Shown: one piece after another, positions 44,751-56,713 of the stretch | Layout of the letters: each line of letters starts with the position of its first letter | How positions within the stretch are numbered: the stretch's first letter is position 1 | NCBI GenBank assembly: GCA_022495995.1 | Contig: JAFEMH010000526.1 | Location: 597,501 to 661,500, forward strand | Length of the DNA: 64,000 bases | Reading direction: 5' to 3' | From: Adenophora triphylla var. japonica | Lineage: Eukaryota > Streptophyta > Magnoliopsida > Asterales > Campanulaceae | The notes under the pieces: generated by a model | Seen by the model: the letters and a program-made list of their open reading frames with translations, nothing else | Told to the model about the DNA's origin: nothing | The model's database searches: none | Made by a program: the position numbers and the translations under genes

Positions 44751-47700
44751 ATGGCTAGGACCTTTAGTTGTGAGGTCGGAGCTGGGTATGGCTACTGTGT
44801 TGTCAATCATAGAGTTTACAAACATTTGAGTGGAGAGTGGAGGGAGATAACAGTAGAGGAGTGTTCTTCAATTTTGACACATTGGGGACTGCGTTTCAAT
44901 GAACTGAGTTTGCCTGTAGGGGATGAACTAGGTGTCTTAGGAACGGATGACCCAAGGGTTGTGTCTTTTCACCTTTTTCATGAGCTTCTCGACCATATAG
45001 CTGTGTTTTATGTTAAAGATGCTGTTAAGCCCTCCTTCATTAGAAATAGGATAGGATTTCCGGGGGAATCTAGGTCGCCCCTTAGTGCGTCTATTAGGGC
45101 TCCTGAGACATCATGTAGAACTGATTCCCCTGTTTCCCCTTCTTCTTGTACAGATATGGAGACTCAAGGTGGAGCCAATGCTTCGACCTCATCAAGCCCA
45201 CGCATTGTGGATGCCTTTGAACCGACTGTAAATCCAGGCAGGAATGAGAGGGGATATGTACCAGAACCGCCGCTTAGGGGGAAACAGAACTTTGCCTCTA
45301 GAGTGTCCACCCTTTATGACTTCTGCGAGGTGAATAGGGATGACTTTGAGGTCACTCTTTACAGCAAGGCCGACTTCTTCAAAAAGTTTGGAAAGACTTA
45401 CAAAACTGATGCCACCAGGTGGCCTTCTCACTACGGCCGGTTCTTGCTTGACTTAGATTGCCATTAGACCCCTTCATCAACGAATTTTTAGAGTGTGCCA
45501 ATGCCTTACCTCTCCAACTGGGAGCCAACACATGTAGGGTCTTGGTTTGCTTTATTATGGTGTGTCGCTTCTTGGGGTATGAGCCTTGTATGAGAGTTTT
45601 CAGGGAGTTTTTTGCTGTGAAGTTTGATAAACATGGTGGCATAAGCACTCCCTCCAAGGCCAATTCTCCCAAATTATTCATTAACCTGCCTAGCAAAGCT
45701 GGAGGCTGGAATTCCCATGTAGCAGTGGTGGAGAGTAGGTTAGGATGGGAGTTCCCTCTACCAAATAAGGAGACCAAGGTGGTGAAGGATGAAGATTAGT
45801 GGGAACCTCATTGGCACCGGGGACTTGCGTAGAAAGTTGGTGGAGTTGGTTGCCGATAATCCCATCGGTTGGAAGGTCTTGGGAACCACTAAGAACAATT
45901 ATATCAATGCTTTGGATTGATGGTAGGAGATGATGATGTAGTACCCTTGGTTCCCGTAGTGAGATGCATGAGATATCCAGACGGGTGACCCATGCCATGC
46001 CAAGTTTGAGAGAATGTGTTCCTTTTGTCGAAAGTTGAGAATTACCGCAGAATAATGGAGAACATTGTGGTGGTAAGGGTTTACTCGTCCTCGTTCATTA
46101 GCTCGTCCACTGTTATCTTGCATAAGTGATTTTTTTTTTATAGGCATATAGGATTGCTTTGATCTCGCACACTTAAATCTCGGCCTAGTCACTTGCTTGC
46201 TCGCATGTATAATCGGCCAACTCGTACGTAGAACTCGCTTGTAATCGTATCTCTCGCATTTATCAAATTACCGGCTCGTATGTAGAATTAATTCGTACAT
46301 AGAACTGCTTTGAATTGTATCAATTAGCCCGATAGTTGTTTTGCTCGTACGTAGAACTATTTAGCTCGTACATAGAACTTATACTTTTGATGACGAGCTA
46401 ACACTTTACCTTTTGTCTGGTGCAGTTTTAACCCCTGCTCAGGAAGCTAATATGGGGAGAGTCCTTGACATTAGGAAGGCCAAGAAGAGCCAGGGAAGAG
46501 CTAATGCCAAGGAGAACCGTGAGATCAAGCTGCCAAAAGGAATGATATGCTGAAAATGGTAGAAGAGGATACCACAAAGTTTATTCCTGCTGAGGAGAAC
46601 TTGGAAGAGCAAGCTGATGCTGGTGAAAATGAGAATGCTGCTGGTGCCGAGGACCAAGGCTCTGAAGAGGTCCATGCTGTTGATGAGGAGGAGGCTGAGC
46701 TGAATATAGAGCCAGAGGGAGGTCGCTCAAACCAGACCCGAGCTCAAGCTAAGTCCAAAGCCAAGACCAAAACTAAAGCTGCTTCCAAAAGAAAATCTCA
46801 TGTCATTTCTTTGGATGAGGATGAAGATGAAGATGATGGAGCTCCCATCAGCAAGGTGATTAAAATTGGCCCCTCAAGAGTGAGCTCGGCGTACGAGCGG
46901 GTTGATGCTAGTGAGCCAAAGGAGACCGAAACCAAATCCACCGGCTTCTCCCATTCGTGTCTCATATGACGAGCCGATTCGTAATAGAGTTCGAGCCGAG
47001 CAATGTGACTCCTTTGACAAGGGTAAACAGCTTGGCCAGGAGTATCCGGAGTTGGAGTATGGTCAAGTGATTGTCCGTAGGGGGCCGATCGGGACCTGAT
47101 TAGGGAGTTTACCAACAAGCCACCGACTCGAGCTTGCAGGGCTAGGGTTGGACTAGCTTCTTCGAGGTAACCCATGTGTTTTTTATGTTCCTATTTTTCC
47201 TTTCCTTTTTATACTGTCTCTTTCTTATGCTTGATCTAACCTCCTCCCCTTTCCCGATAATATAGTCTCTTGCTATGATCGACTTGGCCACCACTTATTG
47301 GAAGGCCGCCGAGGAGCAGGAGAAGCTAGCCAAGTCCATGCCGGCAAAAAGAATGACGAGCCGTTGAAGCTTGAGAAGGAAGTGGCCAAAATAGGAATTG
47401 CAAGAGGACAAGAAGAAGTTGCAGGCAGAGCTTGAGAAGGCAAAGGAGGAGCATTCTGATTTGGATAGCTCTTATGAGGCCTTGAAGCTGGTGAAAGCTA
47501 ATGAGATCAAGGCCAAAGAAGAAGCCTGGGGCCTGTTAGGTGAGGCTAATAAAGAGCTCGCTGCTCTCAAAGAGGAGAAAAAGCCATGGCCGCAGATCTT
47601 GAAGTGGCGACTCGGCGGTTGGAAGAATGGCCACTACCTTGGCCAAGAAGCAGGAAGAGCTTGAAGCAGCTAGACTTAACTGGGAGGTTGAACTCGCCAA

Positions 47701-48217
47701 TGCCGTGAAGAGTGCCAAGGAGGAGGCTGTTAAGGCTTACAAAGACAGCGACGAGCTCCACCAATATATTACTGAAGAAGCCGGGGTTCTACGAGGTGGA
47801 GTCTCGAGACATATGGCTCGGCGAATCATAGTGGACCCTTCGTTGATATTTCCATCGAGCGCTTAGCCACATGGGCCTCTCGAAGATCAATATAACACTG
47901 CAGCCCGACAAGGTCATTCTTTGGTGCCATTCAACGACAACGACCTGGAGCTCATAAAGAAAGATGATGAAGCTGCAGAGGCATCACCTTGGGACCCCCC
48001 TGCTATTGAAAAGGTTAATTTCAACACTATCTTGGCTGAGATTGATGAATATGAGGATTCGGCTGTTGACGAGGAGACCCCAAAGTTCACAATCAGTGAC
48101 TCACGGAAGGTGGTTTATCGCACCGAAAATGTTCTTGGTGAGCCATCTACTGTGGGTGATCGTAGCCGAGGTCGATCCAACGTCCGTCGCCGGTCCAATA
48201 GAAGGCGTTTCTTCTGA
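44751..48217 (+). pseudogene. element 2 antisense gene, Transposase_28 (PF04195)-like, broken
   Basis: The gene starts MARTFSCEVGAGYGYCVV. After a Ser-rich segment comes SRVSTLYDFCEVNRDDFEV, and in a shifted frame (break near 45450) the block LPLDPFINEFLECANALPLQ with CRVLVCFIMVCRFLGYEP. That block is the signature of the 'putative gypsy type transposon' domain found in many plant antisense ORFs. After a probable intron (45800-46430, with repeated CTCGTACGTAGAACT words) further exons follow. They encode VLTPAQEANMGRVLDIRKAK, an acidic and Lys-rich stretch (46547-46969), a Glu/Lys/Ala coiled coil (47290-47866) and a tail ending RRSNRRRFF. At least four frame changes make it a pseudogene. It lies opposite to pol. 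Confidence 0.7.
46200..46390. repeat. degenerate CTCGTACGTAGAACT repeats in a probable intron
   Basis: About five copies of the word CTCGTACGTAGAACT (with ATG/ACA variants) are spaced 30-45 bp apart between coding blocks of the antisense gene. Confidence 0.6.
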
Positions 48218-48481
48218 ATAGACTTTGATTTTAATGGTTATTGTAATCGAACAAGCTCCAAACATTTTTGCTTTTTTGTTTTTAATACTTGTATGCCTTG
48301 GCCCTATTTTTGGGAGGCATGATACTTTGTAAGTTGTCTTTGCCTAAGTCTTAGCCCACTTTGGGAGACTTAATTGTGTTTAATCGTAACTGACTTCTCT
48401 TTTCTGCATGTTATATGCTTTAGAGGTAGGTGTCGAGTTAGATTTAGTAGGGCAATGACTTATTTGTTCAAACTTTTTAAG

Positions 48482-48880
48482 CTGACCAAGGGTCGAGTTA
48501 CTCAGAGCGAAGTCGATTAGGAATCGGACTTGTTAAAATAGTAGAGCTGATTAAGAATCGAGCTAATTATAACAAACTGACTAAGAGTCGAGTTTGTTGG
48601 AACGAAGTCGACTAAGAGTCGGACTTGTTAAACTAAATAAGCTGATTGAGAATCGAGCTTATTATAACAAACTGACTAAGAGTCGAGTTTGTTGGAACGA
48701 AGTCGACTAAGAGTCGGACTTGTTAAATTAAATAAGCTGATTAAGAATCGAGCTTATTATAACAAACTGACTAAGAGTCGAGTTTGTTGGAACGAAGTCG
48801 ACTAAGAGTCGGACTTGTTAAATGAACAAGGCTGATCAAGAATCGAGCTTGTTAAATTTAAGCTGACTAAGAGTCGAGCT
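48482..48880. repeat. element 2 minisatellite, 95-bp unit
   Basis: About four copies are present, with repeat starts at 48607, 48702 and 48797. Each unit is itself built from three related words of the form GACTAAGAGTCGAGTTTGTT with alternating GGACTTGTTAAA and GAGCTTATTATAAC versions. It lies between the antisense gene and the integrase end. Confidence 0.85.
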
Positions 48881-49001
48881 CATTGGGATTGGGGTAACAC
48901 TATGTTTGATGGAATGAACTGCACTTTTTATTGAAGTAGGAATCATGCTTACATCAATTCGAAACTAGCTTTAACACAAACTTGAACTTTGAAATTGAAA
49001 A

Positions 49002-50150
49002 CTAGAAGTAGTATTTGATGAGGTGAGTAGCATGCCAAGGATGTTTCAACTCGTCACCTCCGGGATGAGCTATCATGTAGGTTCCTTCCTTGACGACTCG
49101 AGTGACTACATAGGGACCTTCCCAGTTAGGAGATAGCTTGTTCTGCTGGGTCCTTCTACCCGTTGCCTCAATCTTTCTCAATACATAATCTCCCACTTGG
49201 AAAGACCTTGCCTTGACCTTCTTGTCGTGATAACTTTTAGTCCGCTGCTTGTAATTGACCATTCGGAGGTAGAGAGTTTGTTTCTCGCTCTCGTCGATCG
49301 TGTCCAAGTCGATCAACCTGTTGGTGTCATTCTCGCTCTTGATCAAAGAAGGTCACTCTAGCCGTAGGGAATCTGAGCTCAGCAGGTGCCATGGCCTCTG
49401 ACCCATATGTGAGAGCAAAAGGGGTTTCCCCCGTAGGCCCCCGAGTGGTTGTACGAACTGCCCAAAGAGCAAGGGGGAGTTCGTCCAACCAATTGTTTCG
49501 TCGACCTACGAGCCCAGTCTTGAGCGAAGATAGAACAAGTTTATTTGCTGCTTCAGCTTGCCCATTTCCTTGAGGATAGGCGACAGAGGATTTCCAATGT
49601 TTGATTCCCACTCGCTTCATCTCTGTTTCGAAAGTCCGGGAGAACTGTAACCCATTGTCAGACACTATAGCTCGAGGAAAACCAAACCGACACCAAATGA
49701 AGTCGTGTATGAAGTTGATAGCATTCTCCTCTGTGATGCGAGCTAGTGGTTTGGCCTCAACCCATTTGGTGAAGTAATCTATGGCCACTATCACATACTT
49801 GCAGTTTCCTCGGGCGGGAGGGAAGGGTCCAATCAGGTCGACGCCCCACATATCAAATGGCCAAGCTGCGATCACAGGAGTCTGCTCTGTTGTAGGCACA
49901 TGGGGAAGGTTGGCAAACCTTTGGCATTGATCACATTGCTGAACAAAATTGTGAGTGTCAGCTCTCATGTATGGCCAGTAGTATCCCAATGTGATTAACT
50001 TGTCGCAAGAGTCCCGGCCCCGGGTGTCCACCACAAATTCCACTATGCACTTCGTGTATCAATAGGGCGACCTCTTGGGGATGGATGCACTTTAGCAATG
50101 GCCGAGTATAAGATCTCCTGAACAGATCGCCTCCTTGAATGACATACCTT
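49002..50150 (-). pseudogene. element 2 integrase
   Basis: On the minus strand HSGICGGHPG and CDQCQRFANLPH give the HHCC finger. The core shows D in MWGVDLIGPF, D in IVSDNGLQF and E in GNGQAEAANKLV, then FALTYGSEAMAPAE. The C-terminal part in another frame (49346-49002) has GDYVLRK and LSPNWEGPYVV. Frameshifts lie near 49990 and 49335. No chromodomain is present. Confidence 0.85.
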
Positions 50151-50735
50151 GGAGCTTTCTTTTTGATAGCTCGAGCCTTCTTCTCGTCATCTGGCAGCTC
50201 TCCATTTTCTAGGTATGCTTTCATTTCCTCGATCCAACACTTCTCCTGAGTCCAATTTCTTGAGGGATCATCTATGCACTGAATTTTTACCCTCTCATAA
50301 GCTGGATTTTCTAGGAAGGAGATGGGCTCGTCATGTGGCTCATCTGAAGTAGCAAGTTTCGAAAGGAGATCAGCTAGCTCGTTATCTTCTCTTCCAATCC
50401 TTTGAATCTCCCAGAATTCTAAGTCCTTTATTAGCTCCTTCACCAGTCGCGATATTTGATGAGAGTAGAACTAAGCACTTCGTACTCGCCTCGACTGGTT
50501 GACTATCAATTGTGAGTCACAGTAGGCCAAGATCTTAGTTGCTCCGAAGCATTTGGCGTACTCAATAGCTGCAATCAAGGCCTCGTATTCAGCCTGGTTA
50601 TTAGAAGCATCAAACTTGAACCTTAGTGATTCCTCATACACGGTCCCAGCTTTCGGCTCGATCAACACTATTCCAGCTCCACCGCTATTCTTGGTCAGCC
50701 CGACCCGTCTGAATAGACCTTCCAACAATCGTCGG
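50150..50735 (-). pseudogene. element 2 second RNase H domain and linker
   Basis: The frame 50728-50471 shows GAGIVLIEPKAGTVYEESLR, NNQAEYEALIAAIEYAK and ILAYCDSQLIVNQ, an RNase H fold. A stop near 50471 and a frame change lead to 50443-49958 with IQRIGREDNELADLLSKLA, the end of the domain, and a linker with APRYVIQGGDLFRRS before integrase. Confidence 0.75.
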
Positions 50736-50741
50736 GTAGGC

Positions 50742-51347
50742 TTATGACGACTGGGACTCGGTTCCTTCCCTTAGCCTTTCTTTTGGAGCTCGCTGCTCGT
50801 CGTCTTCCTTGGTGAACGTAAGCTCGACCAAGAAGTCGGCTAGAGCTTGAGCCTTCAATGCCTTTCGAGGTCGATATTCAATGTCAAATTCGATAGGGCA
50901 ATTGACCAATTGAGAAGTCGACTGAACTCTCGGCTTATGAAGAATTTTTCTTAGAGGGGCATTCGTAAGAACCACAATTGGATGAGCCGGAAAATAAGCT
51001 CGCGGCTTCCTTGAAGCCACGACTAGGGCATGTGCGACTTTCTCGGCATTGTAGTATCTCGCTCTCCACATCGATAGAGCCTTGCGATGTAGTATGCGGC
51101 TTTTGAATCCCCTCATCCTCTCTAATCAACACCGCAGCAACCGATTTGTCTCCCACGGATAGATATACAAACAAAGTCTCTCCAAATGGAGTCGGGAGCT
51201 ACTTAGCATGGGGGTGGAGTAGCGAGGTAATCCTTTAATTTGTTGGAACGACGAATGACATTCGGTCGTCCATTCAAAACTTTTCGTCCCCTCAATGCTT
51301 TGAAGAAGGGGAGAGACCTTTCTGCGACTTTGATATGAAGCGACCAA
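50742..51347 (-). pseudogene. element 2 first RNase H domain
   Basis: Fragments in three frames are present: SFEWTTECHSSFQQIKG (51347-51126), LFVYLSVGDKSVAAVLIRED (51174 onward), and YYNAEKVAHALVVASRKPRA plus LVNCPIEFDIEYRPRKALKA (51116-50742). The order matches a gypsy RNase H. Each part is separated by a one-base shift. Confidence 0.7.
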
Positions 51348-52145
51348 GAGCTGCTACCCTTCCATTAAGTCGCTGCATCTCTTTGATAGTGGTGGGAGCC
51401 TTCATGTCGACTAAAGCCTTTATCTTCTCTGGATTAGCTTCTATGCCCCTTTGAGATACCATGAATCCCAAGAACTTGCCAGCTGCCACTCCAAACACAC
51501 ATTTACTGGGGTTGAGCTTCATGTCGTTTGCTCGTAAATTGGCGAATGTCTCCTTTAGGTCGACCACGTGACTCCCGGCCTTAGTTTTAATGACCATGTC
51601 GTCAACGTAGGCCTCCATATTTCGACCAACTGGTGAGGCAAAGACTTTGTTCACCATCCTCTGATATGTAGCTCCTGCATTCTTCAATCCAAAAGGCATC
51701 ATATTGTAGCAGTAGATGCCTCCAGCTGCCTGAAATGCCGTCTTCACTATGTCATCCTCGTGCATCTTTATCTGGTGGTATCCCGAGTAAGCATCCAGGA
51801 AACTGAGAGTGGAATGACCAAAGCAATGGAATCAACAAGCTTGTCAATTCTAGGAAGAGGATAGCTATCCTTTGGGCAAGCTAGATTGAGAGTAGTGAAG
51901 TCGACACACATCCGCCACTTGCCATTCGATTTCTTCACCATGACCACGTTGGCCAACCACGTTGTATGAGTGGCCTCTTTGATTATACCTGCACTCAAAA
52001 GTTTTTGTACCTCTGCTTTGATAGCCTCTTCCTTGTCGCGAGCAAAACTTCTCAACTTTTGGGGTCTCGGCTTTATGGTCGGGTTGACTTCCAGTCTGAA
52101 CAGCTGACCTCCTCCTTGATTCCCCTCATGTCTTCTACCCTCCAT
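51290..52145 (-). pseudogene. element 2 reverse transcriptase
   Basis: RT blocks are in order: TTWLANVVMVKKSNGKWRMC with VDFTTLNLACPKDSYPLPRI, then after a frameshift (near 51767) GIYCYNMMPFGLKNAGATYQ, and the catalytic YVDDMVIKTK, followed by LNPSKCVFGVAAGKFLGFMV. The block that would carry the first catalytic Asp (SFLDAYSGYHQ in relatives) sits at the frameshift and is damaged. Confidence 0.85.
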
Positions 52146-52266
52146 GCAAAGACATCATTACTTTCTTTGAGTAGCTCGATGATTTCTCGCTCGCTCCTCA
52201 ACCGATAGCCGCTTCCCAATCAATTTTTTGATCGGGGTAAGAAGGGTTGGTGATTACGACTCTAGC

Positions 52267-53164
52267 TCATCCACGGCTTCTAGCTCTGGTCCATCTCTCG
52301 AATTGTAGAGTCTCCACTATGATCTCCACGACCTTTTGTCTTTCCTCGGCTCCCAAGTGTGGAGCCTCCTCGGCTATCATATCATCGAAGCTTGTGCTCG
52401 CAACCTTGTTGGCAGGGGCCCCCGAGTTATTGTCTATCCGGAGGCATAGGTCACCTATGACGACTTGATCGACCATAACTGCATCTGAATCGACCTCAGT
52501 GGTGTTAGAGTGACGTGTCGACTCAAGCATGACCTCGTCATTTGAGCGATAGGTCGACTCTACCACGTCGGTGATTGTTGACAGTCGGGTAGTTTTGGTG
52601 ACTGACTGAGACAGCTTCAAGTAACCATCAGCAGTCTCAATCTCTAGCTCCCTTTTCTTTCTTTCTCTTAGAACATGATCCGAGATAAGCACGAGTTTGT
52701 GCCTTGTACGCAACCCACTCCAGCGGGTGTGGGGAACTTTACTCATTTGGTGAGGAATTGATGCTACCATTCCAAGAGCGACACTGTCCGGGAATTCCAA
52801 GTATGGCGGCATAGTCACTATTTACATCAATTACGATAAATTGTACCTTCGAGACAATCCCGAGGGGGTCTTGGCCTAGGTCGACGTCGAGCACTATCGG
52901 CCTTTAGCATCAACTCGGTGGTTGGTGAAGCCCTCCAACCTCGCCATCATATCTCTCCAGTGTTCATCATTAAGACCCATTTCCTTGAAAGTTTTGTAAA
53001 ACAAAATATCCTTGCGGGCCCGTGTCGACTAGGAGTCTCGCTCGTCGTACATCCATCAATGAGACTGGGATGACGAGAACTTGCTCCCTAGCCGCCATAT
53101 TAGTTGCCAATTCGTGGGGGTAGAAGCCGATCGCCTCATCTCTTACTTCTCTCCTTGGAGGCAC
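52267..53164 (-). pseudogene. element 2 protease and protease-RT linker
   Basis: RARLLVDTG in the frame 53164-52970 gives the aspartic protease D-T-G motif, followed by degraded sequence. The frame 52818-52267 begins TMPPYLEFPDSVALGMVASI and is the linker between protease and RT; it has no further domain that I recognise. Stops lie near 52820-52970. Confidence 0.65.
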
Positions 53165-53376
53165 ATGTGGGGCCTTATTGAGTGGAATATCTTATGCTTG
53201 ATGGCCGTGTTGCTCGCTTGTTCGGTGATGACCCCCGAGTTCGGCCTAGGTTGTCTAGGTCCTTGTTGCCCACCTGCTCGTTTGCTCACCTCCCCGGCTT
53301 GAGGTCTCTTCACATAAGCTTCGAGTCTCCACAGTCGACCATTCTCTTCGGATGATACGCTTTAATCCCAAGCAAT

Positions 53377-55176
53377 CCTGCAGTGAGATGACCGGTGTCT
53401 TTGTGGTAGTCGCAGTGCTTAACATTGTCCCTCCTAAACTTATTGCCTGGATTCATTGGGGAATTTGGAGGAGCCGGTTCGACAAAGCATTCAAAATCTC
53501 GGTTCGACTCACCGTGAGGGAGTGAAAGCTTCGGGCACCTTCTCTGTCGCCCTAGTTCGTTCTTTCCATTTTTATTGTTCCCCCATTCTTGTTGGAGTCC
53601 TTTTTATCGTCGGCGACTTCAACCTTGGGGCTCTTACCGTTCTTCTTTTTCTTTCCTTTCCTCGGCCGCAGCGACATTATACACCTTTTTCAAACAACTC
53701 CTGTCGAGTTGTGACCGTTCGGACTTGTGAGCTCGTAGTCCATGTCTTACGAGGAAATACCACTTCGGAAGCAATTGATTACCTCCCCGTCTGTGAGGTC
53801 TTCCTCTATCTTATCAACCATCTCTTTGAACTTGGTGAAATAGCTCATCGAGCTTTCATTCTTACCACTGCACCAAGTTATTCGGATCGTTGACGGTTAT
53901 CTTTCGAGCTCCTGCGGTCGAAAGCGGTCTAAGAATTTTGTTACAGAAGCATGCCCAAGTGGTGATACTACCAAGCAGCTCAAACCATTGAACCAAGTTA
54001 AGGCTGCCCCAGCAAGTGTGCTTAGGAGAGCTTTGCACATGTTGTCATCCTCATTGGCGACAAAACACATAGTGGCTTCCAGATGTGATATGTGGCTCCT
54101 GGCATTTGTCGACCCAGAGTACTTCTCCAGAAGAGGCAACCTGAAAGTAGGAGGAGGTCGACTATCTCTGATTTCTTTGGAAAAAGGTCGAAGGGTAAAG
54201 TCAATTCGTTCAACCTTTCCCGTCTCTTTTTTCTTCTCCTCTTCCCATTGTTCGAATTTCTTCTTCATCAATAGCCATTCTCTAGCGTCGGGTCTTTCAT
54301 CTCCCCGGAGGGGGAGCAAGATTGACCTCTGGCCCTCACTTACAGGGGAGTCACTGCCTACTCCTTCGGTCCCCTGTGAGAATTGGTCCTTTTCGATCTT
54401 ATTGGAGATCTATGTGCATTACTTCTTTGAGGCGACTGCGCCTCTCAAGAACAGACGGCGACCCGCGCCCGTGATCTCCATGTGGCGACTGCGCCTTTCC
54501 CCTCTCACAGCGACCTATGCCCATTCCTGTCTCTATGTGATCCCGATCTCTGCGTTCGCGCCGGAGAGACATGCCTCGTTTCTCGTTGGCCGTTAACCGA
54601 GTCCTCAAATCAGATTGAGCCTCCTGCTCTCTTCAAGTTTGTTGAGGCTAGCTCTTAAATCATTACTCGGCACAGAACTATAGTAGGAGCTCGACGTACC
54701 ATTCTCGTCCTCGCCGTTACGCCCCACACCTTCGTTTGGCCTAGCACTCCTGGCTGTCGCCCTGGAGACTTGGGAGGAGCAATCCTTTCGAACGTACGTC
54801 GGCACTCTGCCTCCTCCATGGCTATCAAGTCGGCCAAAATTTGAGCTCGCTCTAACATCATTTCCTTCTTGCTCATGGGGTTGGTGGAGGGACCGCCCCG
54901 TTTCCAACATTCACCCGAGCATTTGGGACGCTTTGGAGGAGGTGGAACTTCTTGCCCATCCATATGTCTTTTCCCTCTCCTCGTGTCAGGCAATCCCCTG
55001 CCGTCAACGACACTAGTAGAGCGTGTGGCTCTACCATGAGGACGGTTTGGTGGGGGAGGAGGCAAGTTCAAGTTTTCAGCATTGACATTGAGATTTTCTG
55101 CGTTTGTATTGGGGTAGTTGTTCACCTCAATGAATTCTTCAGAAGCATCTTCAACATGCCCGTCTGGGGTTACCAT
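53377..55176 (-). pseudogene. element 2 gag
   Basis: The frame opens at 55176 (MVTPDGHVEDASEEFIEVNN), about 45 nt past the primer-binding site. It runs through a Pro-rich stretch and a helical segment (MSKKEMMLERAQILADLIAM). After breaks the gag core appears at 54319-53897, with PLLEKYSGSTNARSHISHLE, then MCKALLSTLAGAALTWFNGL. A zinc-knuckle-like KHCDYHKDTGHLTAG lies at 53421-53377; the second Cys expected after it is missing. Several frameshifts occur. Confidence 0.7.
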
Positions 55177-55220
55177 TGTTGTAGGTTGATGAACTTTTCG
55201 AGGTCAAGCTTAAGCACGTT

Positions 55221-55238
55221 TCCCGGCAATGGAACCAA
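55221..55238 (-). other. element 2 primer-binding site candidate
   Basis: On the minus strand TGGTTCCATTGCCGGGAA follows three bases after the LTR end (TGATGC start at 55241 in + orientation). It differs from the site used by element 1, alpha and beta. The tRNA cannot be assigned by eye. Confidence 0.55.
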
Positions 55239-55240
55239 AC

Positions 55241-55895
55241 TGATGCTTTGCGGGAAATGTGCTTATCAATCTTCCTCCACGTGGCGGATTGATCACCTCG
55301 GCTCTTGACACAGCAGAACCCACGACTAGCCGGATGTGTCTCCGGCGAAGACGCTCGGGCGTGAGAGTAAGATTACCGTTGTATAAAGCTCAAAATGTAT
55401 TGAATAATGAACTCAGAATACAAAATGGCAGTTACCTTTGCACCGTTGGTAGTGATGAAGTATTTATAGTTGGTGTAGGTAGTTTAATGACAGGGCTACA
55501 TGAGCTCCGAAATTATAGCTGCGGTTATGCTCGTGGGAACGTGCTCGTAATCGTCCCTCGATTTGTAGGGAGGTTGTTATGGAAAGGTTGACCCATTACG
55601 CGTCTTCAAATGTCAGGTCGACACTTGGTGATCAGGTCGAGGTCGCCACTTGTGGAATGGTCGACCTGACTGGCGGGTAGAGCATGGTTCGTACCCGAAT
55701 TATGATATGGATCATGAGGTCGGACTAATTTAGGTCGGGACCTGTAGGTCGGACCATGGGCTTAGTCGACTGACGCTTGAGATGGGCTTTGGGCCTTGCT
55801 CTGACTGGGCCGGCCCTATTGAGAATGTGATAATCAAAGCAGGATGTAATTGGGCTTTACTTGCTTGGCCCAACTCGGCACTTTTGGTATGTTCA
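55241..55895 (-). mobile_element. element 2, 5' LTR
   Basis: It pairs with 43608-44262. TATAAATAC on the minus strand lies at 55468-55460. Differences from the partner cluster at a few places where CTG in one reads TCG or CTCG in the other. Confidence 0.9.
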
Positions 55896-55900
55896 GTACT

Positions 55901-56330
55901 AATAATAATTAGTAATTTTTATTATTTTTTATTGACTAGGAAAAAATATTTTAGACTTTTTTTATTACTGAAATTTACAAAAAGATATCTAAAATATTTA
56001 CATACTTTTATTTGATTTATCCAAAATTTTAGTTAAAGTAGTATGCCTAATGTCAATTTTTTTAAATAATTTTTTTACATATTTTTTTTGAAAAAAACTT
56101 TCTTACTAAAAAAGTCTAAAACATTTATCTCTATTCAAAAAAAAATTAAAAAAAAAAATACTCATAGTGAAGGATATTGTTTGTCCCTCATTTATTTAGT
56201 TAATTTCTAACTTATTTTATATAATTTTTTTTAAAAAAAACTTCCTTACCAAAAAAGTCTAAAATATTTATCTCAATTCACAAATAAATTAAAAATAATA
56301 ATTATACTTTTAAAATATTAATAATACTTA
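55901..56330. other. AT-rich DNA without a visible gene
   Basis: This is flanking DNA of element 2, more than 80 percent A+T. It has a loose repeat of CTTNCTTACTAAAAAAGTCT with AAAATATTTATCT (about 56098 and 56240). It has no open frame of note. Confidence 0.7.
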
Positions 56331-56434
56331 TTAATATACCCTCATACCCTAAACTTCATATACCCTAAACCCTAAACCTCATATACCCTCATACCCTAAA
56401 CCTCATATACCCTTATACCCTAAATCCTAAACCA
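56330..56434. repeat. interstitial telomere-like tract (CCCTAAA variants)
   Basis: Repeated CCCTAAA, the plant telomere unit, is mixed with CCTCATA words (for example ACCCTAAACCCTAAACCTCA). It is only about 100 bp long and is degenerate. Confidence 0.8.
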
Positions 56435-56436
56435 TA

Positions 56437-56711
56437 CTCCCTCCGTCCCAATAAAAGCTTCACTAATTACCCAAAAGGGCGTCCCGTTAGAAGTTTCACC
56501 TTTTCTTTTTTGGCAAATAATCTTTACTATTTCCTCCACGCATTCTCTCTCCTAATTCACTATTACACTCACAACACTTTTCAAATTTACTATTTCCTCC
56601 ACTAATTCTCTCTCCAATTTTCAAATTACACTCACAACATTTTTTCCCCACCTATTTTCTTAATATTTGTGCCCACCCAAAAGGGTGAAGCACTTATTGG
56701 GACGGAGGGAG
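56437..56711. mobile_element. Stowaway-type MITE between telomere-like tracts
   Basis: This 275-bp element has ends CTCCCTCCGTCCCAATAA and TTATTGGGACGGAGGGAG and TA on both sides (56435-56436 and 56712-56713). It interrupts the change from CCCTAAA-like to CCCTATA-like repeats. Confidence 0.9.
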
Positions 56712-56713
56712 TA

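Larger units (their letters stand above)
43608..55895 (-). mobile_element. element 2: Tat-type Ty3/gypsy retrotransposon
   Basis: This 12.3-kb minus-strand element is flanked by the duplication GTACT (43603-43607 and 55896-55900) in AT-rich DNA. Its LTRs are about 655 bp. From the 5' end it carries gag, protease, RT, RNase H, second RNase H and integrase remnants. An antisense gene and a 95-bp array follow before the 3' LTR. The LTRs are very alike, yet coding regions hold many frameshifts. It differs from element 1 in LTR, primer site and antisense gene. Confidence 0.9.

Noticed and set aside
53456..54596. Plus-strand frames of 145 and 202 codons
   Set aside because: They are the reverse of the gag coding region of element 2, where the minus strand shows real gag motifs.
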